Source: Rubrivivax sp. (lineage in GTDB: Bacteria > Pseudomonadota > Gammaproteobacteria > Burkholderiales > Burkholderiaceae_C). From it: a DNA stretch of 32,173 nucleotides. A program made the position numbers and the translations under genes. Of the stretch, positions 1-11,834 are shown piece after piece; position 1 is the stretch's first letter; each line of letters opens with the position of its first letter. The notes beneath the pieces were generated by a model that was given only the letters and a program-made list of their open reading frames with translations, made no database searches and was not told where the DNA came from. The stretch covers positions 1-32,173 of the forward strand of contig JAHECC010000025.1 of the NCBI GenBank assembly GCA_024641965.1. Reading direction: 5' to 3'.

Positions 1-184
1 CGCGTGTGCGCACGCCGCCGGCAATGCGCAGCGCCAGCGCCTCGACCAATTGCGCCTGCGCCGGGTCCAGCTGCGCCTGTTCGAGCAGCCCCGGCAGCAG
101 CTCGGGTTCAGGCAATCGCGTCGCGGCGCTGATGGCGCAGCGCAGCGGGGATGTGGACAACGCGGGCGTCAGTTCGATGGGCAT
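1..184 (-). CDS. putA: PutA proline dehydrogenase / glutamate-semialdehyde dehydrogenase, N-terminal 61 codons only
   Basis: Only the first 61 codons are present; the gene runs off the left edge. The peptide begins MPIELTPALSTSPLR, followed by a stretch resembling the helical arm before the proline dehydrogenase domain of PutA (an LR.AI..A.R.PEPE..P.LLEQA pattern, then an LA.RI segment). PutA oxidises proline to glutamate using FAD and NAD. The start fits an AGGA about 6 bases upstream. The ribbon-helix-helix DNA-binding domain found at the N-terminus of enterobacterial PutA is absent, so this version probably does not regulate its own gene. It lies 78 bases downstream of the formate dehydrogenase gene on the same strand. 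The assignment rests on a short fragment. Confidence 0.72.
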   Translation of the reverse strand, partial: MPIELTPALSTSPLRCAISAATRLPEPELLPGLLEQAQLDPAQAQLVEALALRIAGGVRTR

Positions 185-262
185 GGGAGTCCTGCAGTCC
201 GGCCAACGGCTTCGTGTGCCGCCCACCAGTTGAGTGCCGTAGACCGTGCAGCGTAGCGGACT

Positions 263-3072
263 TCAGGCCAACGTGGCGGCGACGCCGAACCGGTCGCCAG
301 AGGGCTCGCTGCGCACCTGCCCGCCGGCCGTGGCACGCACCGCGCAGTACTTGAACTCGGGGATCTTCGCTACAGGGTCCAGCGCCGGATTGGTCAGCTT
401 GTTGATCGCCGCCTCGACCCAGCAGAAGGCGACGAACACCGTGCCCGGTGGCGAACTGTCGTCGGCACGCGCGAACAGCGCCACCTCGCCGCGGCGCGTG
501 GCCAGCGTGACGGTGTCACCCGGCGCCAGGCCCAGCGCCGCCAGGTCCTGCGGATGCAGCAGCGCCACCGGGTCGGGTTCGATCGCATCGAGCACCTGCG
601 TGCGGCGCGTCATGCTGCCGGTGTGCCAGTGTTCTAGCTGGCGGCCGGTGATGAGCACCATCGGGTAGTCGGCGTCGGGCCGCTCGTCGGCCGGGATGAT
701 GTCGGCCGGCACGAAGCGCGCCTTGCCGCTGGCGGTGGGGAAGCGCTCGACGAAGACCACCGGCTGGCCGGGGTCGCTCTCTTTCGTGCAGGGATAGGTC
801 ACGGCGCCGTCTTGCTGCAGGCGCTGCCAGGTGATGCCGGCAATGCTGGGCATGGTGTGGCGCATCTCGTCGAAGACCTGTGCCGCTGCCGCTTCGCCGT
901 CGCCGACCACCTCGCCATAAGCGGAGCCGTCCAGGCCAAGCTGCTCGAACATCTGCAGCAGGATCCACAGGTCGAGCCGCGCGTCGCCCGGTGGCGCCAG
1001 CACCTGCCGGCCGATCTGCACCAGCCTGTCGGTGTTGGTGAAGCTGCCGGTCTTTTCGGCAAAGGCCGAGGCCGGCAGCACCACGTCGGCCAGCGCCGCG
1101 GTTTCGGTCAGGAACAGATCCTGCACGACCAGCATGTCGAGCGATGCGAGCGCATGGCGCGCGTGGTCGGCGTCGGGGTCGCTCATCGCCGGGTTCTCGC
1201 CCATGATGAACATGCCCTTCACCTGGCCGGCGTCGATGGCACGCATGACCTCCACCACGGTCAAGCCCGGTGCGGTGTCGAGCGATGCCGCGGGCACGCC
1301 CCAGGCCTGCGCGAAACGCTCGCGCGCGTCGGCGTCGTCGACACGCTGGTAGTCGGGGTACATCATCGGGATCAGCCCGGCGTCGCTAGCTCCCTGCACG
1401 TTGTTCTGGCCGCGCAGCGGATGCAAGCCCGTGCCCGGGCGACCGATCTGCCCGGTCATCAGCGCCAGCGCGATCAGGCAGCGCGCATTGTCCGTGCCGT
1501 GCACATGCTGGCTGATGCCCATGCCCCACAGGATCATCGACGCGCGGCTGGTGGCATACAGCCGCGCCACGGCGCGGATCGTCTCGGCGGGGATGCCGCA
1601 GATCGGCGCCATCGCCTCCGGGCTGTAGCCCTGCACGTTCTTCGCCAGCGCGTCGTAGCCTTCGGTGCGCGATGCGATGAAGGCTTCATCCACCAGGCCT
1701 TCGTGCACGATGACGAACATCATCGCGTTCAACAGCGCCACGTCGCTGTCAGGTTTGAAAGGCAGGTAGTGCGTGGCGATGCGTGCCAGCTCGCTGCGCC
1801 GCGGGTCCATCACGATCAGCTTCGTGCCTTGGTCCACCGCGTTCTTGATCCAGGTCGCGGCCACCGGATGGTTCACGGTCGGATTGGCGCCGATGACGAT
1901 CACCACCTCGGCTTTCAACACATCCATGACCGGGTTGCTGACCGCGCCCGAGCCAATGCCTTCGAGCAGCGCCGCCACGCTGGACGCATGGCACAGCCGC
2001 GTGCAGTGGTCGACGTTGTTGCTGCCGAAGCCCAGCCGCACCAGCTTCTGGAACAGGTAGGCCTCCTCGTTGCTGCCCTTGGCCGAGCCGAAGCCGGCCA
2101 GCGCCTTGGCACCTTGCGTGTCGCGAATCTGCCGCAGCGATGCGCCGGCCAGCGCCAGCGCCTCGTCCCAGCTCGCTTCGCGGAAGGCGTGCATCACGTC
2201 GCGCGGCGCCAGATTAGGGTCCTTCGGCACACCGGGCTTGCGGATCAGCGGCTTCGTCAGCCGCTGCGGGTGGCGCACGTAGTCGAATCCGTAGCGTCCC
2301 TTGACGCACAGCCGCCCGCGGTTCGCCGGACCGTCGCGCCCTTCGACGTAGAGGATCTTCCTGTCCTTGACGTGGTAGGTGAGCTGGCAGCCGACGCCGC
2401 AATAGGGGCACAGCGATTCGACGCTGCGCTCGGGCACTTGCAGCGCGGCGCCGCCGGCCGTTGCCAGCGCCCCCGTCGGACAGGCCTGCACACATTCGCC
2501 GCAACCCACACAGGTGGAGCCGCCGAGCGCATCGTCCATGTCGAAGACGATCTTCGCGTGGCCGCCGCTATAGGCAAGACCGATGACGCCATTGCCCTGC
2601 GATTCGCGGCACGCGCGCAGACAGCGTGTGCACTGGATGCAGGCATCCATGTTCACCGCGATGCCGGCGTGCGACAGGTCGGCCACCTGCTGCGGCCGCG
2701 GCGCAAAACGCGGCACGCCGACGCCGAGCCCGTCGGCCCAATGGTCGACTTCGTTGTGGCGTGTGAAGGCGGCTTCCGGCAGATCGCTCTGCAACAGCTC
2801 CAGCACCAGTTGCTGTGACTTGCGCGCACGTTCGCTGCGGCTCTTCACCTTCATGCCGGGCTGCGGTGCGCGGCAGCAGGCGGCCGCTAGCACACGCTCG
2901 CCTTCGATCTCGACCATGCACGCGCGGCAGTTGCCGACCGACTTCAGACCCGGCGCGGCACACAAGCGCGGAATGGCCACGCCTTCACGGTCGGCGACGT
3001 CGAGCAGGCTCTCGCCAGCGCAGCCACTGACCTCTCGGCCATCGAGCTCGAAACGGATCGCGACGTCGTCAT

Positions 3073-3076
<4 letters not shown>
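263..3076 (-). CDS. fdhF: NAD-dependent formate dehydrogenase, molybdo/tungsto-pterin alpha subunit
   Basis: A 937-residue catalytic subunit that oxidises formate to CO2 and passes electrons to the beta subunit for NAD reduction. The N-terminus has a [2Fe-2S] ferredoxin domain (C39, C50, C53, C67). Next come two [4Fe-4S] sites (C146/149/152/156 and C189/192/195/199) and a further [4Fe-4S] site at the start of the bis-MGD domain (C223, C226, C230, C257). The active-site metal ligand is Cys362 in RLCHASSV, so it is not a selenocysteine enzyme. The C-terminus carries the molybdopterin-dinucleotide-binding fold (LITGRQLEHWHTGSMTRR). The start at 3076 was chosen because its ATGA overlaps the stop of the beta-subunit gene; the longer open frame only reads into that gene. 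Size and partner resemble the cytosolic FDH1 enzyme of Methylobacterium, which uses tungsten; the metal cannot be read from sequence. No fdhD-type maturation gene is visible. Confidence 0.93.
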
Positions 3077-4788
<1,712 letters not shown>

Positions 4789-4822
4789 GCGTTTGCTCCC
4801 GCCATGCGGCGGGTCGCAACGA

Positions 4823-5659
4823 TTATCCGTGTGCCTGCACGAAGGCCGTCACCGCAGCGATCAGCCGGTGTGCCTGGTCGCGATGCGGCGAGTGGCCGCA
4901 TTCGGCCAGCTCGAGCAGATCGGTGTGCGGCACGCGCCGCGCGATGCCGCGGATCTGCTCCAGCGTGCCGTACTCGTCGTCCAGGCCCTGCACCGCCAGC
5001 AGCGGGCAGGTGATGGCGGCGATCTCGGCTTCGATCGACCATTGCTTGAAAGGCGGGTGCAGCCAGATTCGGTTCCAGCCCCAGAAGGCCGAATCGGGGT
5101 CGTCGTGGTAGCGCGCCAGGCGCTGCGGCAGATCGGTGTGCAGGTAGGCTTCGCGCGCCTTGGCGATGCTGGCCACCGACAGGTCCTCGACCAGGATGTG
5201 CGGCGCCAGCACGATGGCGCCGGCCAAAGCATCCGGGAAGCGCGCCGCATAGAGCAGCGCAATCGACCCACCGTCGCTGTGGCCGAAGAGCCAGGGCTTG
5301 TTGCGTGCCGCGTCGATGTGCAGCGCGCGCAGCAGCGCGGGCAGCACCTCGTGCGCCTGGCGGTGCATGAAGTCCAGATCCCAGGCTTCCTCGGCCGCGC
5401 GTGGCGTGGAGCGGCCGTAGCCGGGGCGCGAATAGACCAGGCCCCGGCAGGACAGTGCATCGCACAGGCGCTGCGGAAAGTCGCGCCACATCGCCAGCGA
5501 GCCCAGGCCTTCGTGCAGGAACACCAGCAGCGGTGCTTCGTGGCGCTCGGGGGCGAGCCACGCGTGCTCGATGCGCACGCTTCGACCGTGCCAATCGATG
5601 TGAACGAAGGCTGGGGTCACCGTAGCGGCAGCGTCAGCCTGCACCGGTTTCCAGATCAC
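4823..5659 (-). CDS. alpha/beta hydrolase of the benzoyl-CoA (box) cluster
   Basis: A 278-residue alpha/beta-hydrolase-fold protein with no signal peptide. The oxyanion region is HEGLGS (49-54), the nucleophile elbow is GHSDGG with Ser128, the acid is Asp227 or Asp228 in LDDEYG, and the catalytic histidine is His256 in CGHSP. Its substrate is not known from sequence. In this operon it could hydrolyse a stalled CoA thioester or a lactone formed from the benzoyl-CoA epoxide; I recall hydrolases of this kind near other box clusters but cannot check that. The ATG at 5659 gives a 26-base overlap with bclA, and a GTG at 5620 is a possible shorter start. Either way it is translationally linked to the ligase gene and lies just ahead of the formate dehydrogenase genes. 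Confidence 0.83.
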   Translation of the reverse strand: MIWKPVQADAAATVTPAFVHIDWHGRSVRIEHAWLAPERHEAPLLVFLHEGLGSLAMWRDFPQRLCDALSCRGLVYSRPGYGRSTPRAAEEAWDLDFMHRQAHEVLPALLRALHIDAARNKPWLFGHSDGGSIALLYAARFPDALAGAIVLAPHILVEDLSVASIAKAREAYLHTDLPQRLARYHDDPDSAFWGWNRIWLHPPFKQWSIEAEIAAITCPLLAVQGLDDEYGTLEQIRGIARRVPHTDLLELAECGHSPHRDQAHRLIAAVTAFVQAHG

Positions 5660-7262
5660 GCAGCTTGAAGCGCTGGATCTTGCCGGTCGCCGTCTTCGGC
5701 AGTTCGGTGATGAACTCGATGTACCGCGGATACTTGAACGGTGCCAGCCGGTCCTTGACGAAAGCCTTGAGCTCGGCTTCGTCGGCGCTGGCGCCGGGCT
5801 TCAGCACCACGAAGGCCTTGGTCTTGACCAGTCCCGTATCGTCTTCCTTGCCGATGACGGCCGCTTCCAGCACGGCGGCATGCTGCACCAGCGTGGCCTC
5901 GACCTCGAAGGGGCTGACATAGATGCCGCCGACCTTGAGCATGTCGTCGCTGCGCCCGCTGTAGGTGTAGCTGCCGTCGTCGTTGCGCACGTACTTGTCG
6001 CCGCTCTTGGTCCAGCCGCCCTGGAAGGTGTCGCGCGTCTTGGCGCGGTTGCCCCAGTACATCATCGCGGCGCTCGGACCATGGATGAACAGGTCGCCGA
6101 TCTCTCCGTCGTTCACCGGCCCGCCGTCCTCGCCGCGCAATTCGACCCGATAGCCGGGCACCGGCCAGCCGGTGGTGCCATACCGAACGCGCTCCGGCCG
6201 GTTCGACAGGAAGATGTGCAGCATCTCGGTCGAGCCGATGCCGTCGACGATGTCGACGCCGAAGTGGCGCTTGAATCGTTCGCCCAGGTCGGCCGGCAGT
6301 GCCTCGCCGGCGGACGACACCAAGCGCAGCGCCACCGCGCCACGATCGGGCAGTGCAGCATCGGCCAGCATGCCGGCAAAACCGGTGGGGGCGCCATAGA
6401 ACACGGTGGGCTTCAGGCTGCCGACTCCGCCCAACCAGCGCTTGAAGGTGGCTTGCGGCGTCGGCCGCTCAGCCATCAGCAGCGTCGTCGCGCCCACGCT
6501 CATTGGGAACGTCAGCGCATTGCCCAGCCCATAGGCGAAAAACAGCTTGGCAGCGGAGAAGCACACGTCGTCCTCGCGCAGCCGCAGCACGCCCTTGCCG
6601 TAGAGCTCGGCCGTCCAGTAGGGGTTGGCATGCGAGTGCACGGTGCCCTTGGGGCGGCCGGTGGACCCCGACGAATACAACCAGAAGGCGGGGTCGTCGG
6701 CGTCGGTGGCCGCCGCCTTGGCGGCCGGCGCTTGAGCCTGCAGGAAAGCTTCGAATTCGATCTCTTCAGCCTGCGGCGGCGAGCCGGCAGGTGGCGCCCC
6801 ACGCAGCGGCGCCTGGGCCCGCGACACGATGACCGTGCCAACCTCGTGGTCAGACCGTGTCATCGCCGCCGTCAGTGTCGGCAGCAGCGCGCCCGACACC
6901 AGCACCGCCTGGGCGCGCGAGTGCTCCAGCATGTAGGCGTAGTCGTCGGCAGTGAGCAGGGTGTTCACGGCCACCGGCACCAGCCCGGCATGCATGGCAC
7001 CGAGGAAGCTCACCGGCCAGTCGTTGCAGTCCAGCATCAGCACCAGCACCCGCTCTTCACGACGCAATCCCGCCGCGCGCAGGCCGGCGGCCATGCGGCG
7101 CACACGCTCGTCCAGCGCGCCATAGCTCAGCGCTCCCATGTCGTCCACGAAGGCCGCCTTGCCGTGCCGCACAGCATTCACTTCGAGCAGATGCGCGGCG
7201 AAATTGAATCGTGTCGGCGGTGGCGCGACGGCGGCGCTGTCGGGGTGGGCGGTGTCGGTCAT
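5634..7262 (-). CDS. bclA: benzoate-CoA ligase
   Basis: A 542-residue ANL-superfamily acyl-CoA synthetase that converts benzoate, ATP and CoA to benzoyl-CoA, the substrate of BoxAB. The phosphate-binding loop is YSSGSTGRPKGTVHSH, followed by a stretch characteristic of benzoate-CoA ligases (AKLFFAYGLGN, then FPMSVGATT). The C-terminal adenylation lysine is about K528 in KTATGKIQRFKL. The start at 7262 follows GGAGACACGC; the longer open frame reading to 7376 has no such site. It is divergent from boxR and heads an operon with the hydrolase and formate dehydrogenase genes. A 4-hydroxybenzoate-CoA ligase is the main alternative, but the adjoining boxABC genes favour benzoate. Confidence 0.92.
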   Translation of the reverse strand: MTDTAHPDSAAVAPPPTRFNFAAHLLEVNAVRHGKAAFVDDMGALSYGALDERVRRMAAGLRAAGLRREERVLVLMLDCNDWPVSFLGAMHAGLVPVAVNTLLTADDYAYMLEHSRAQAVLVSGALLPTLTAAMTRSDHEVGTVIVSRAQAPLRGAPPAGSPPQAEEIEFEAFLQAQAPAAKAAATDADDPAFWLYSSGSTGRPKGTVHSHANPYWTAELYGKGVLRLREDDVCFSAAKLFFAYGLGNALTFPMSVGATTLLMAERPTPQATFKRWLGGVGSLKPTVFYGAPTGFAGMLADAALPDRGAVALRLVSSAGEALPADLGERFKRHFGVDIVDGIGSTEMLHIFLSNRPERVRYGTTGWPVPGYRVELRGEDGGPVNDGEIGDLFIHGPSAAMMYWGNRAKTRDTFQGGWTKSGDKYVRNDDGSYTYSGRSDDMLKVGGIYVSPFEVEATLVQHAAVLEAAVIGKEDDTGLVKTKAFVVLKPGASADEAELKAFVKDRLAPFKYPRYIEFITELPKTATGKIQRFKLRDLETGAG

Positions 7263-7348
7263 GCGTGTCTCCGATCTGGGGTGGCTGATTTCAGGCGCTG
7301 GCGGCGGCAGTGCACCGAGCGCTTGCACGTCGGGCATGCCAGAACTCT

Positions 7349-7376
7349 CTTGTACGCCACGCGTGCCGCGCGTCAA
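7349..7376 (-). promoter_or_regulatory. candidate promoter of the bclA operon
   Basis: On the minus strand TTGACG (7371-7376) and TACAAG (7349-7354) are separated by 16 bases, a fair sigma-70 pair. It lies about 85 bases upstream of the bclA start. The box palindrome at 7387-7410 is just upstream of its -35. Read by eye only. Confidence 0.35.
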
Positions 7377-7378
7377 GC

Positions 7379-7407
7379 TTGTCTACCGCACAAAGTTGCA
7401 GTATTGT
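7379..7407 (+). promoter_or_regulatory. candidate boxR promoter
   Basis: TTGTCT (7379-7384) and TATTGT (7402-7407) are 17 bases apart. The palindrome at 7387-7410 covers the spacer and the -10, as expected for repression of boxR by its own product. The -10 is only a partial match. Confidence 0.4.
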
Positions 7408-7410
7408 GCG
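7387..7410. promoter_or_regulatory. palindromic operator, probable BoxR site
   Basis: Arms CGCACAA (7387-7393) and TTGTGCG (7404-7410) are perfect inverted repeats around a TGCA core (7397-7400), giving GCAC-N5-TGCA-N5-GTGC. BzdR/BoxR-type regulators are known to recognise TGCA-containing repeats. A copy with one mismatch lies upstream of boxC at 8427-8448. Placement between divergent boxR and bclA supports an operator role. Confidence 0.65.
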
Positions 7411-7439
7411 TTCGAGAACTCTAAAAGCCAAATTTCCTG

Positions 7440-8420
7440 ATGTCAAGCACTATATTGCAATCGCCTGGCCTCGACCCTGTCTTGCCGCTACCGCCGGCCG
7501 AAGGGTCAGCGAAGAACCCCTTCCTGGTGGCGTTGGGCGAGCGCGTGCGTGCGCTGCGCGCGCGCCGGGGTATGACACGCAAAGCGCTGTCGCTGGCGGC
7601 CGATGTCTCCGAGCGCCACCTGGCCAATCTGGAATACGGTGTCGGCAACGCGTCGGTGCTGGTGCTGCTGCAGGTGGCGCAGGCGCTGAAGTGCTCGCTG
7701 GCAGAACTGCTCGGCGACCCGACCACGCGCTCGCCCGAATGGCTGATGATCCGCGAACTGCTGGGGCAATGCGACGAGGCCGCGTTGCGCCGCGTGCGCG
7801 AGGCCATCGGCGAGTTGCTGGGCACCGGCGGCGCACATGGCCGCGGCTCGCTGCAGCGCAGTTCGCGCATTGCACTGGTCGGGCTGCGCGGCGCCGGCAA
7901 GTCCACGCTCGGCCATATGCTGGCCGATGATCTGGATTTCCCCTTCGTCGAGCTCAGCCGCGAGATCGAGAAGTTCGCCGGCTGCTCGATCAACGAAATC
8001 CAGAACCTGTATGGCCAGAACGCTTACCGGCGCTACGAACGCCGCGCGCTGGAAGAGGCCATCCAGATCTACCCCGAGGCGGTGATCGCCACGCCCGGCG
8101 GCCTGGTGTCGGACCCGGCCACCTTCAATCTGCTGCTGGCGCACTGCACCACCATCTGGCTGCAGGCCGACCCCGAGGACCACATGAAACGCGTCGCCGC
8201 ACAGGGCGACCTGCGCCCGATGGCCGGCAACCGGGAGGCCATGGACGACCTGAAAGGCATCCTCGCCGGGCGCGCGGCCTTCTATTCGAAGGCAGAGTTC
8301 CGGCTTGACACCAGTGCAGTGCCGTTGCAGCCGACGTTTGTGGCGTTGCGCACCCTGGCGCGCGGGGCGCTGGGCCTCGAAGACATGGTCACCGCCCAGA
8401 AGATGCAAAACACCACTTGA
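7440..8420 (+). CDS. boxR: BoxR transcriptional regulator (HTH_XRE plus shikimate-kinase-like domain)
   Basis: A 326-residue regulator with the two-domain layout of BzdR/BoxR. Residues about 32-90 form an XRE-type helix-turn-helix (LGERVRALRARRGMTRKAL, then LANLEYG). Residues about 142-310 resemble shikimate kinase, with a P-loop GLRGAGKST at 148-156 and the ATPGGLV segment. In characterised BoxR proteins the kinase-like domain senses benzoyl-CoA and the protein represses box genes until it binds. No Shine-Dalgarno sequence is evident before the ATG at 7440, so the start is less certain than the domain. It is divergent from bclA and is followed after 80 bases by boxC. Confidence 0.93.
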   Translation: MSSTILQSPGLDPVLPLPPAEGSAKNPFLVALGERVRALRARRGMTRKALSLAADVSERHLANLEYGVGNASVLVLLQVAQALKCSLAELLGDPTTRSPEWLMIRELLGQCDEAALRRVREAIGELLGTGGAHGRGSLQRSSRIALVGLRGAGKSTLGHMLADDLDFPFVELSREIEKFAGCSINEIQNLYGQNAYRRYERRALEEAIQIYPEAVIATPGGLVSDPATFNLLLAHCTTIWLQADPEDHMKRVAAQGDLRPMAGNREAMDDLKGILAGRAAFYSKAEFRLDTSAVPLQPTFVALRTLARGALGLEDMVTAQKMQNTT

Positions 8421-8446
8421 CGAGAGCCACAGATATGCATTAAAGT
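8417..8446 (+). promoter_or_regulatory. candidate boxC promoter
   Basis: TTGACG (8417-8422, including the boxR stop codon) and TAAAGT (8441-8446) are separated by 18 bases. The box palindrome copy at 8427-8448 overlaps the spacer and the -10, which would suit repression. The -10 match is moderate. Confidence 0.35.
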
Positions 8447-8448
8447 GC
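8427..8448. promoter_or_regulatory. second BoxR-type palindrome upstream of boxC
   Basis: Reads CCAC-AGATA-TGCA-TTAAA-GTGC, differing by one base from the GCAC-N5-TGCA-N5-GTGC pattern in front of boxR. Further GCAC/TGCC tetrads occur downstream at 8463, 8472 and 8481 in the same 9-base phase. Confidence 0.6.
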
Positions 8449-8479
8449 TTATCAACACACCCGCACACCAAGCACTTTA
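8441..8479. repeat. inverted repeat upstream of boxC
   Basis: TAAAGTGCTT (8441-8450) and AAGCACTTTA (8470-8479) are perfect 10-base inverted repeats with a 19-base spacer. The right arm ends 21 bases before the boxC ATG. It could join two operator half-arrays or form a leader hairpin. There is no U-tract, so a terminator is unlikely. Confidence 0.6.
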
Positions 8480-8500
8480 CTGCCATTTATCGGAAATACC

Positions 8501-10159
8501 ATGAACCCACCTGCCCGTGTCGACTACCAGACCCACCCCGACAAGTACCGCCACTGGAAGCTGAACTTCGAGGGCCCGGTGGCCACGCTGAGTGCGGACT
8601 TCGACGAAAACGCCGGCCTGCGCCCCGGCTACAAGCTCAAGCTGAACAGCTATGACCTGGGCGTGGACATCGAGCTGAACGACGCCATCAACCGCATCCG
8701 CTTCGAACACCCCGAGGTGCGCACGGTGGTCATCACCAGCGCCAGGGACAAGGTGTTCTGCTCGGGCGCGAACATCTTCATGCTGGGCGTGAGCAGCCAT
8801 GCCTGGAAGGTGAACTTCTGCAAGTTCACCAACGAGACGCGCAACGGCCTGGAAGACAGCAGCGCACACAGCGGGCTTCGTTTTCTTGCCGCCGTGAACG
8901 GCGCCTGCGCTGGCGGCGGCTACGAGCTGGCGCTGGCCTGCGACGAGATCATCCTGGTCGACGACCGCAGCAGTTCGGTCAGCTTGCCCGAAGTGCCGCT
9001 GCTCGGCGTGCTGCCCGGCACCGGTGGCCTGACGCGGGTGACCGACAAGAAGAAGGTACGCCACGACCTGGCCGACCTGTTCTGCACCAGTGTCGAAGGC
9101 GTGCGCGGCCAGCGCGCCAAGGATTGGCGGCTGGTGGACGACATCGCCAAGCCGGCGCAGTTCGCCGCCAAGGTGCAGGAGCGCGCGCTGCAGTTGGCCG
9201 AAACCAGCGACCGCCCCGCGAAAGCCCGGGGCGTGGCGCTGCCGCCGGTTGCGCGCACGATCAAGGCAGATTCCATTCACTACCCGTTCGTGAGCGTCGA
9301 GATCGACCGCTCCAAGCGCGTGGCCACGCTCACCGTGAAGGGCCCGACCGGCGCGCAGCCGACCGACGTCGCCGGCATCGAAGCGGCCGGCGACGCCTGG
9401 TACCCGCTGCAGATGGGCCGCGAACTGGAAGACGCGATCCTCGAGATGCGCACCAACGAGCCCGAGATCGGCACCTGGTTGCTGAAGACGGAAGGCGACG
9501 CCGCCGCGGTGCTGGCACTGGACGCCACGCTGGCGGCGCACAAGGGCCACTGGCTGGTGCGCGAGACCATCGGCTTGCTGCGCCGCACCTTCAGCCGCCT
9601 GGACCTGTCTTCGCGCAGCCTGTTCGCGCTGATCGAGCCGGGTTCGTGCTTCGCCGGCACATTGCTCGAGCTGGCGCTGGCTTGCGACCGCAGCTACCAC
9701 CTGGCCCTGCCGGACGAAGAAGCCAAGGCACCGAAGATCAATGTGGGCGAAACCAATTTCGGCTTCTACCCCATGGCCACGGGCCAGTCGCGGCTGCAGC
9801 GCCGCTTCTACGATGAACAACCGGCGCTCGATGCCGTGCGGGCCGTGATCGGCCAGCCACTCGACGCCGATGCAGCCTTCGCGCTGGGTTTGGTCACCAG
9901 CAACCCCGATGACATCGACTGGGCTGACGAGACACGTATCGCCATCGAGGAGCGTGTGGCGATGAGCCCGGATGCACTCACCGGCATGGAAGCCAACCTG
10001 CGCTTCAACGGCCCGGAAAACATGTTCACGCGTGTCTTCGGCCGACTGACGGCGTGGCAGAACTGGATCTTCCAACGCCCCAACGCGGTGGGCGCGAAGG
10101 GCGCACTCAAGGTATATGGCACCGGCGAAAAGGCCGGCTTCGACTGGAATAGAGTTTGA
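8501..10159 (+). CDS. boxC: 2,3-epoxybenzoyl-CoA dihydrolase (ring-opening enzyme)
   Basis: A 552-residue enzyme of the enoyl-CoA hydratase (crotonase) superfamily, close to the usual BoxC length. It adds two waters to 2,3-epoxybenzoyl-CoA, breaks the ring, and yields 3,4-dehydroadipyl-CoA semialdehyde and formate. The crotonase-type oxyanion and CoA region is seen in TSARDKVFCSGANIFML and AAVNGACAGGGYELALACDE (about residues 83-145). A second crotonase-like half follows (SRSLFALIEPGSCFAG, then LELALACDRSY). The start is preceded by CGGAAATACC. It lies 127 bases before boxB, separated by a GC-rich repeat. The formate it releases fits the formate dehydrogenase genes on the other side of boxR. 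Confidence 0.95.
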   Translation: MNPPARVDYQTHPDKYRHWKLNFEGPVATLSADFDENAGLRPGYKLKLNSYDLGVDIELNDAINRIRFEHPEVRTVVITSARDKVFCSGANIFMLGVSSHAWKVNFCKFTNETRNGLEDSSAHSGLRFLAAVNGACAGGGYELALACDEIILVDDRSSSVSLPEVPLLGVLPGTGGLTRVTDKKKVRHDLADLFCTSVEGVRGQRAKDWRLVDDIAKPAQFAAKVQERALQLAETSDRPAKARGVALPPVARTIKADSIHYPFVSVEIDRSKRVATLTVKGPTGAQPTDVAGIEAAGDAWYPLQMGRELEDAILEMRTNEPEIGTWLLKTEGDAAAVLALDATLAAHKGHWLVRETIGLLRRTFSRLDLSSRSLFALIEPGSCFAGTLLELALACDRSYHLALPDEEAKAPKINVGETNFGFYPMATGQSRLQRRFYDEQPALDAVRAVIGQPLDADAAFALGLVTSNPDDIDWADETRIAIEERVAMSPDALTGMEANLRFNGPENMFTRVFGRLTAWQNWIFQRPNAVGAKGALKVYGTGEKAGFDWNRV

Positions 10160-10245
10160 CCACCCCCGAAGCGGCTGCGCCGCTCCCCCTCAAGGGGGCG
10201 CCATCCGCGGCCCGGCGGAGTCGGTTCCGCGATGGCCGCTCGATC
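10160..10245. repeat. 86-bp GC-rich intergenic repeat, copy 1
   Basis: Begins directly after the boxC stop. The first 44 bases (10160-10203) are identical to 11716-11759, and the remaining 42 are partly conserved. It contains two hairpins, AGCGGC-TGC-GCCGCT (10170-10184) and CCCCC-TCAA-GGGGG (10185-10198). This is a repeat type I recognise from Burkholderiales intergenic regions. It may stabilise or attenuate the box mRNA. Confidence 0.8.
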
Positions 10246-10286
10246 GCACCGACCCGCACCCATCGACACACGAACTGGAGCAATGC

Positions 10287-11714
<1,428 letters not shown>

Positions 11715-11715
11715 C

Positions 11716-11801
11716 CCACCCCCGAAGCGGCTGCGCCGCTCCCCCTCAAGGGGGCGCCACTGGCGGGCCGGCAAAGCCGGACCCGCGGTGGCCGCTTGAT
11801 C
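11716..11801. repeat. 86-bp GC-rich intergenic repeat, copy 2
   Basis: Begins one base after the boxB stop and ends 33 bases before the boxA start. The first 44 bases are identical to the copy after boxC, including both hairpins; the last 42 diverge but keep a GTGGCCGCTTGATC-type end. Two copies flanking one gene in the same orientation are direct repeats about 1.56 kb apart. Confidence 0.8.
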
Positions 11802-11834
11802 ACGGGGACGACTGCATTCAACGGAGACCACGGC

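Noticed and set aside
812..2818. 668-codon plus-strand open frame opposite the formate dehydrogenase alpha gene
   Set aside because: Arg/His/Gln/Ala-rich translation with no domain; it mirrors the codon pattern of the real minus-strand gene, a common artefact in GC-rich DNA.
7325..7337. GCAC-N5-GCAT near the bclA start as another BoxR half-site pair
   Set aside because: Incomplete match that GC-rich sequence gives easily; it is not in phase with the main palindrome.
5880..7424. 514-codon plus-strand open frame opposite bclA
   Set aside because: Low-complexity His/Arg/Gln-rich product lying antisense to a clear benzoate-CoA ligase.
10170..10198. Hairpins after boxC as a strong intrinsic terminator
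   Set aside because: No poly-U follows, and boxB and boxA need expression from upstream; it is part of a dispersed repeat that occurs again after boxB.
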